From contig DATAFF010000023.1 in assembly GCA_036257595.1 (NCBI GenBank), positions 1-14,322 on the forward strand: 14,322 nt of DNA, read 5' to 3'. Under the pieces are notes generated by a model. The model was not told where the DNA came from. It did not search any database and saw nothing but the letters and a program-made list of their open reading frames with translations. Origin of the DNA: DATAFF01 sp036257595 (GTDB lineage Bacteria > Pseudomonadota > Alphaproteobacteria > Rhizobiales > Aestuariivirgaceae). Below are positions 13,604 through 14,322 of the stretch, piece by piece. The position numbers and the translations under genes are program-made. Each line of letters opens with the position of its first letter. Positions within the stretch are counted from its first letter, which is position 1.

Positions 13604-13987
13604 ATGTCCCGCCTCTCAATATTGCGCCTCGGCCTGGCGTGCTTCGCCTTCGCCGCCGGCCTCCTGATCGATGGAGATATCGGCCGGATCGTTCATGATG
13701 GCATCTTTGTCCAGAGTGCCGAGGCCGCCCGCGCCAGGCGGACTGTCGTGAGAGGCCCCCGCGGCACCTACAAGCGGACCGTCGTCCGCGGCCCCAGGGG
13801 TGTCTATAAGAGGACCGTCGTCCGCGGCCGGCCGTATGCCGGTCGGCGGATCGTGCGCACCGGCGCCTATATCAGCGCCCTTCCCGGCGGCTGCGCCCGC
13901 GTCAACCGCTATGGCTATGTCGTGTGGCGTTGCGGCGGCGTCTATTATCAGCCCTATGGCGGCCGCTACGTCGTCGTCAGGTGGTAA
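13604..13987 (+). CDS. Exported Arg/Gly/Tyr-rich repeat protein
   Basis: A 127-aa exported protein. The N-terminus (MSRLSILRLG, hydrophobic to about residue 21) is a signal peptide or signal anchor. A 12-residue repeat follows: RTVVRGPRGTYK (46-57), RTVVRGPRGVYK (58-69), and a partial RTVVRGRP (70-77). The C-terminal part has two Cys (97, 110), probably a disulphide, and a Tyr/Val-rich end (VYYQPYGGRYVVVRW) like small envelope proteins of Hyphomicrobiales. Strong basicity suggests contact with polyanions such as LPS or nucleic acid; that is inference. GAGGAG lies 6 bases before the ATG at 13604; a longer in-frame start at 13502 has no such site. It is divergent from the binding-protein gene and is followed at once by a terminator. 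Confidence 0.65.
   Translation: MSRLSILRLGLACFAFAAGLLIDGDIGRIVHDGIFVQSAEAARARRTVVRGPRGTYKRTVVRGPRGVYKRTVVRGRPYAGRRIVRTGAYISALPGGCARVNRYGYVVWRCGGVYYQPYGGRYVVVRW
13739..13834 (+). repeat. 36-base repeat (2.7 units) within the exported protein gene
   Basis: Units start at 13739, 13775 and 13811. The amino acids are nearly constant (RTVVRGPRG[TV]YK) while the bases differ mostly at synonymous positions, for example AGA against CGC for Arg and GTG against GTC for Val. Confidence 0.8.
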
Positions 13988-14001
13988 TTTTCCGTCTCCT
14001 C

Positions 14002-14025
14002 ATGGCCGGCCCTCGCGCCGGCCAT
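14002..14025 (+). terminator. Strong hairpin terminator after the repeat-protein gene
   Basis: ATGGCCGGC (14002-14010), loop CCTCGC, GCCGGCCAT (14017-14025): a perfect 9-bp GC-rich stem starting 15 bases after the stop codon. Downstream bases (CCATTTCCG) contain only a short T-run, so it is a probable intrinsic terminator of imperfect form. Confidence 0.6.
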
Positions 14026-14107
14026 CCATTTCCGTTGCCGACCAACTGTAGATGTGGGTCCCCGCGACAACGGGGAGACGACCCTGACCGCCACTTGGGG
14101 GCGGCAT

Positions 14108-14131
14108 TGGCGACCCCGGGAGGACTCGAAC
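14108..14131 (-). other. tRNA 3'-end fragment, putative attachment (att) site
   Basis: Read on the minus strand: G, T-loop TTCGAGT, T-stem half CCTCC, acceptor half CGGGGTC, discriminator G, CCA, exactly the layout of a tRNA 3' end. The bases before it (GGCTG) do not pair with CCTCC, and no D-arm, anticodon arm or 5' acceptor (GACCCCG expected) is present, so this is only a fragment. Such 3' fragments are the usual core of att sites left by integrases at tRNA genes. Confidence 0.55.
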
Positions 14132-14171
14132 AGCCCGCTAACCGCTTGATTTTACTGACCCTCGGAAACAG

Positions 14172-14192
14172 TGTTTGTATCACCTGTTTGTA
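14172..14192 (+). repeat. Short direct repeat beside the tRNA fragment
   Basis: TGTTTGTA occurs at 14172-14179 and 14185-14192, a period of 13 bases. Its position about 40 bases from the tRNA fragment suits an integrase arm-type site, but two short copies could also be chance. Confidence 0.35.
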
Positions 14193-14322
14193 CCAGCGCA
14201 ACGGAAAAATGGTCCCATCTCTATGGTGAAGATATCTATGCTCGAATTCGAAAGGTCGCTTTCCAAAGTCGGCTAAAGAGTCGATGCAGTTGTTGTTCGG
14301 GCTTGAGACAGCGGTGAGAGAC

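Larger units (their letters stand above)
13988..14322. other. Non-coding region with a tRNA 3' fragment and a GC drop
   Basis: No gene is supported here. The region contains the terminator at 14002, short GC-rich stems (CCCCG-CGACAA-CGGGG near 14058), the tRNA-like 3' fragment at 14108-14131 and, beyond it, DNA of visibly lower GC (about 48% over 14201-14322 by hand count). Short open frames here have no ribosome sites. An integrated element probably begins to the right. Confidence 0.55.

Noticed and set aside
14058..14160. Complete tRNA gene
   Set aside because: Only the T-loop to CCA part matches. The 5' T-stem half does not pair and no anticodon or D-arm can be built.

Overview
The window is GC-rich, densely coded DNA with the style of a soil or plant-associated alphaproteobacterium, most likely Hyphomicrobiales (Bradyrhizobium / Rhodopseudomonas / Bosea-like). 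The grounds are an Omp25/31-type small porin, a PAS-PAS-HWE hybrid histidine kinase, EcfG-type stress promoters (GGAAC-N16-GGTT), a low-affinity iron permease family protein and several small proteins that look lineage-specific. The taxonomic call is inference from gene content, not from a marker gene.

Layout. 1-617 (-): an outer-membrane beta-barrel protein, cut by the left edge, with unusual His/Asp-rich stretches. 618-970: a non-coding stretch that ends in a likely EcfG promoter for an 84-aa protein (971-1225). 1384-3054 (+): a compact overlapping run of a secreted PepSY-like protein, an alpha/beta hydrolase and a RidA-family protein. 3098-4733: small genes, including an iron permease family protein (-), a 41-aa membrane protein (+), a basic coiled-coil protein (-), a secreted protein (+) and a 57-aa cysteine-rich protein (-).

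4875-6686 (-): the HWE hybrid kinase, preceded by a second EcfG-type promoter. 6755-6847 and about 8768-8820 are two related palindromic repeats that supply the stop codons of three flanking genes. Between them lie a hypothetical gene (-), a Gln-Pro-Tyr-Gly repeat exported protein (-) and a 3-hydroxyisobutyrate dehydrogenase-type enzyme (+). A membrane-anchored coiled-coil protein (-) follows.

9303-13417 (-): a sugar-type (CUT2-like) ABC transporter operon in the order binding protein, permease, ATPase. The permease is one polypeptide made of two complete permease domains, while the ATPase has a single domain. This reverses the usual RbsA/RbsC arrangement. 13604-13987 (+): an exported Arg/Gly/Tyr-rich repeat protein with a strong terminator hairpin. 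13988-14322: non-coding DNA containing a 24-bp piece identical in form to a tRNA 3' end (T-loop to CCA), followed by DNA of lower GC. This looks like an attachment site at the edge of an integrated element.

Taken together, the right part is a sugar-uptake locus and the middle is a stress-signalling gene plus accessory exported proteins. Two genes are plausibly in the general stress regulon. I do not see a complete new system such as a defence island. The most unusual items are the fused permease, the stop-codon-bearing palindromes, the paired EcfG promoters and the tRNA 3' fragment.
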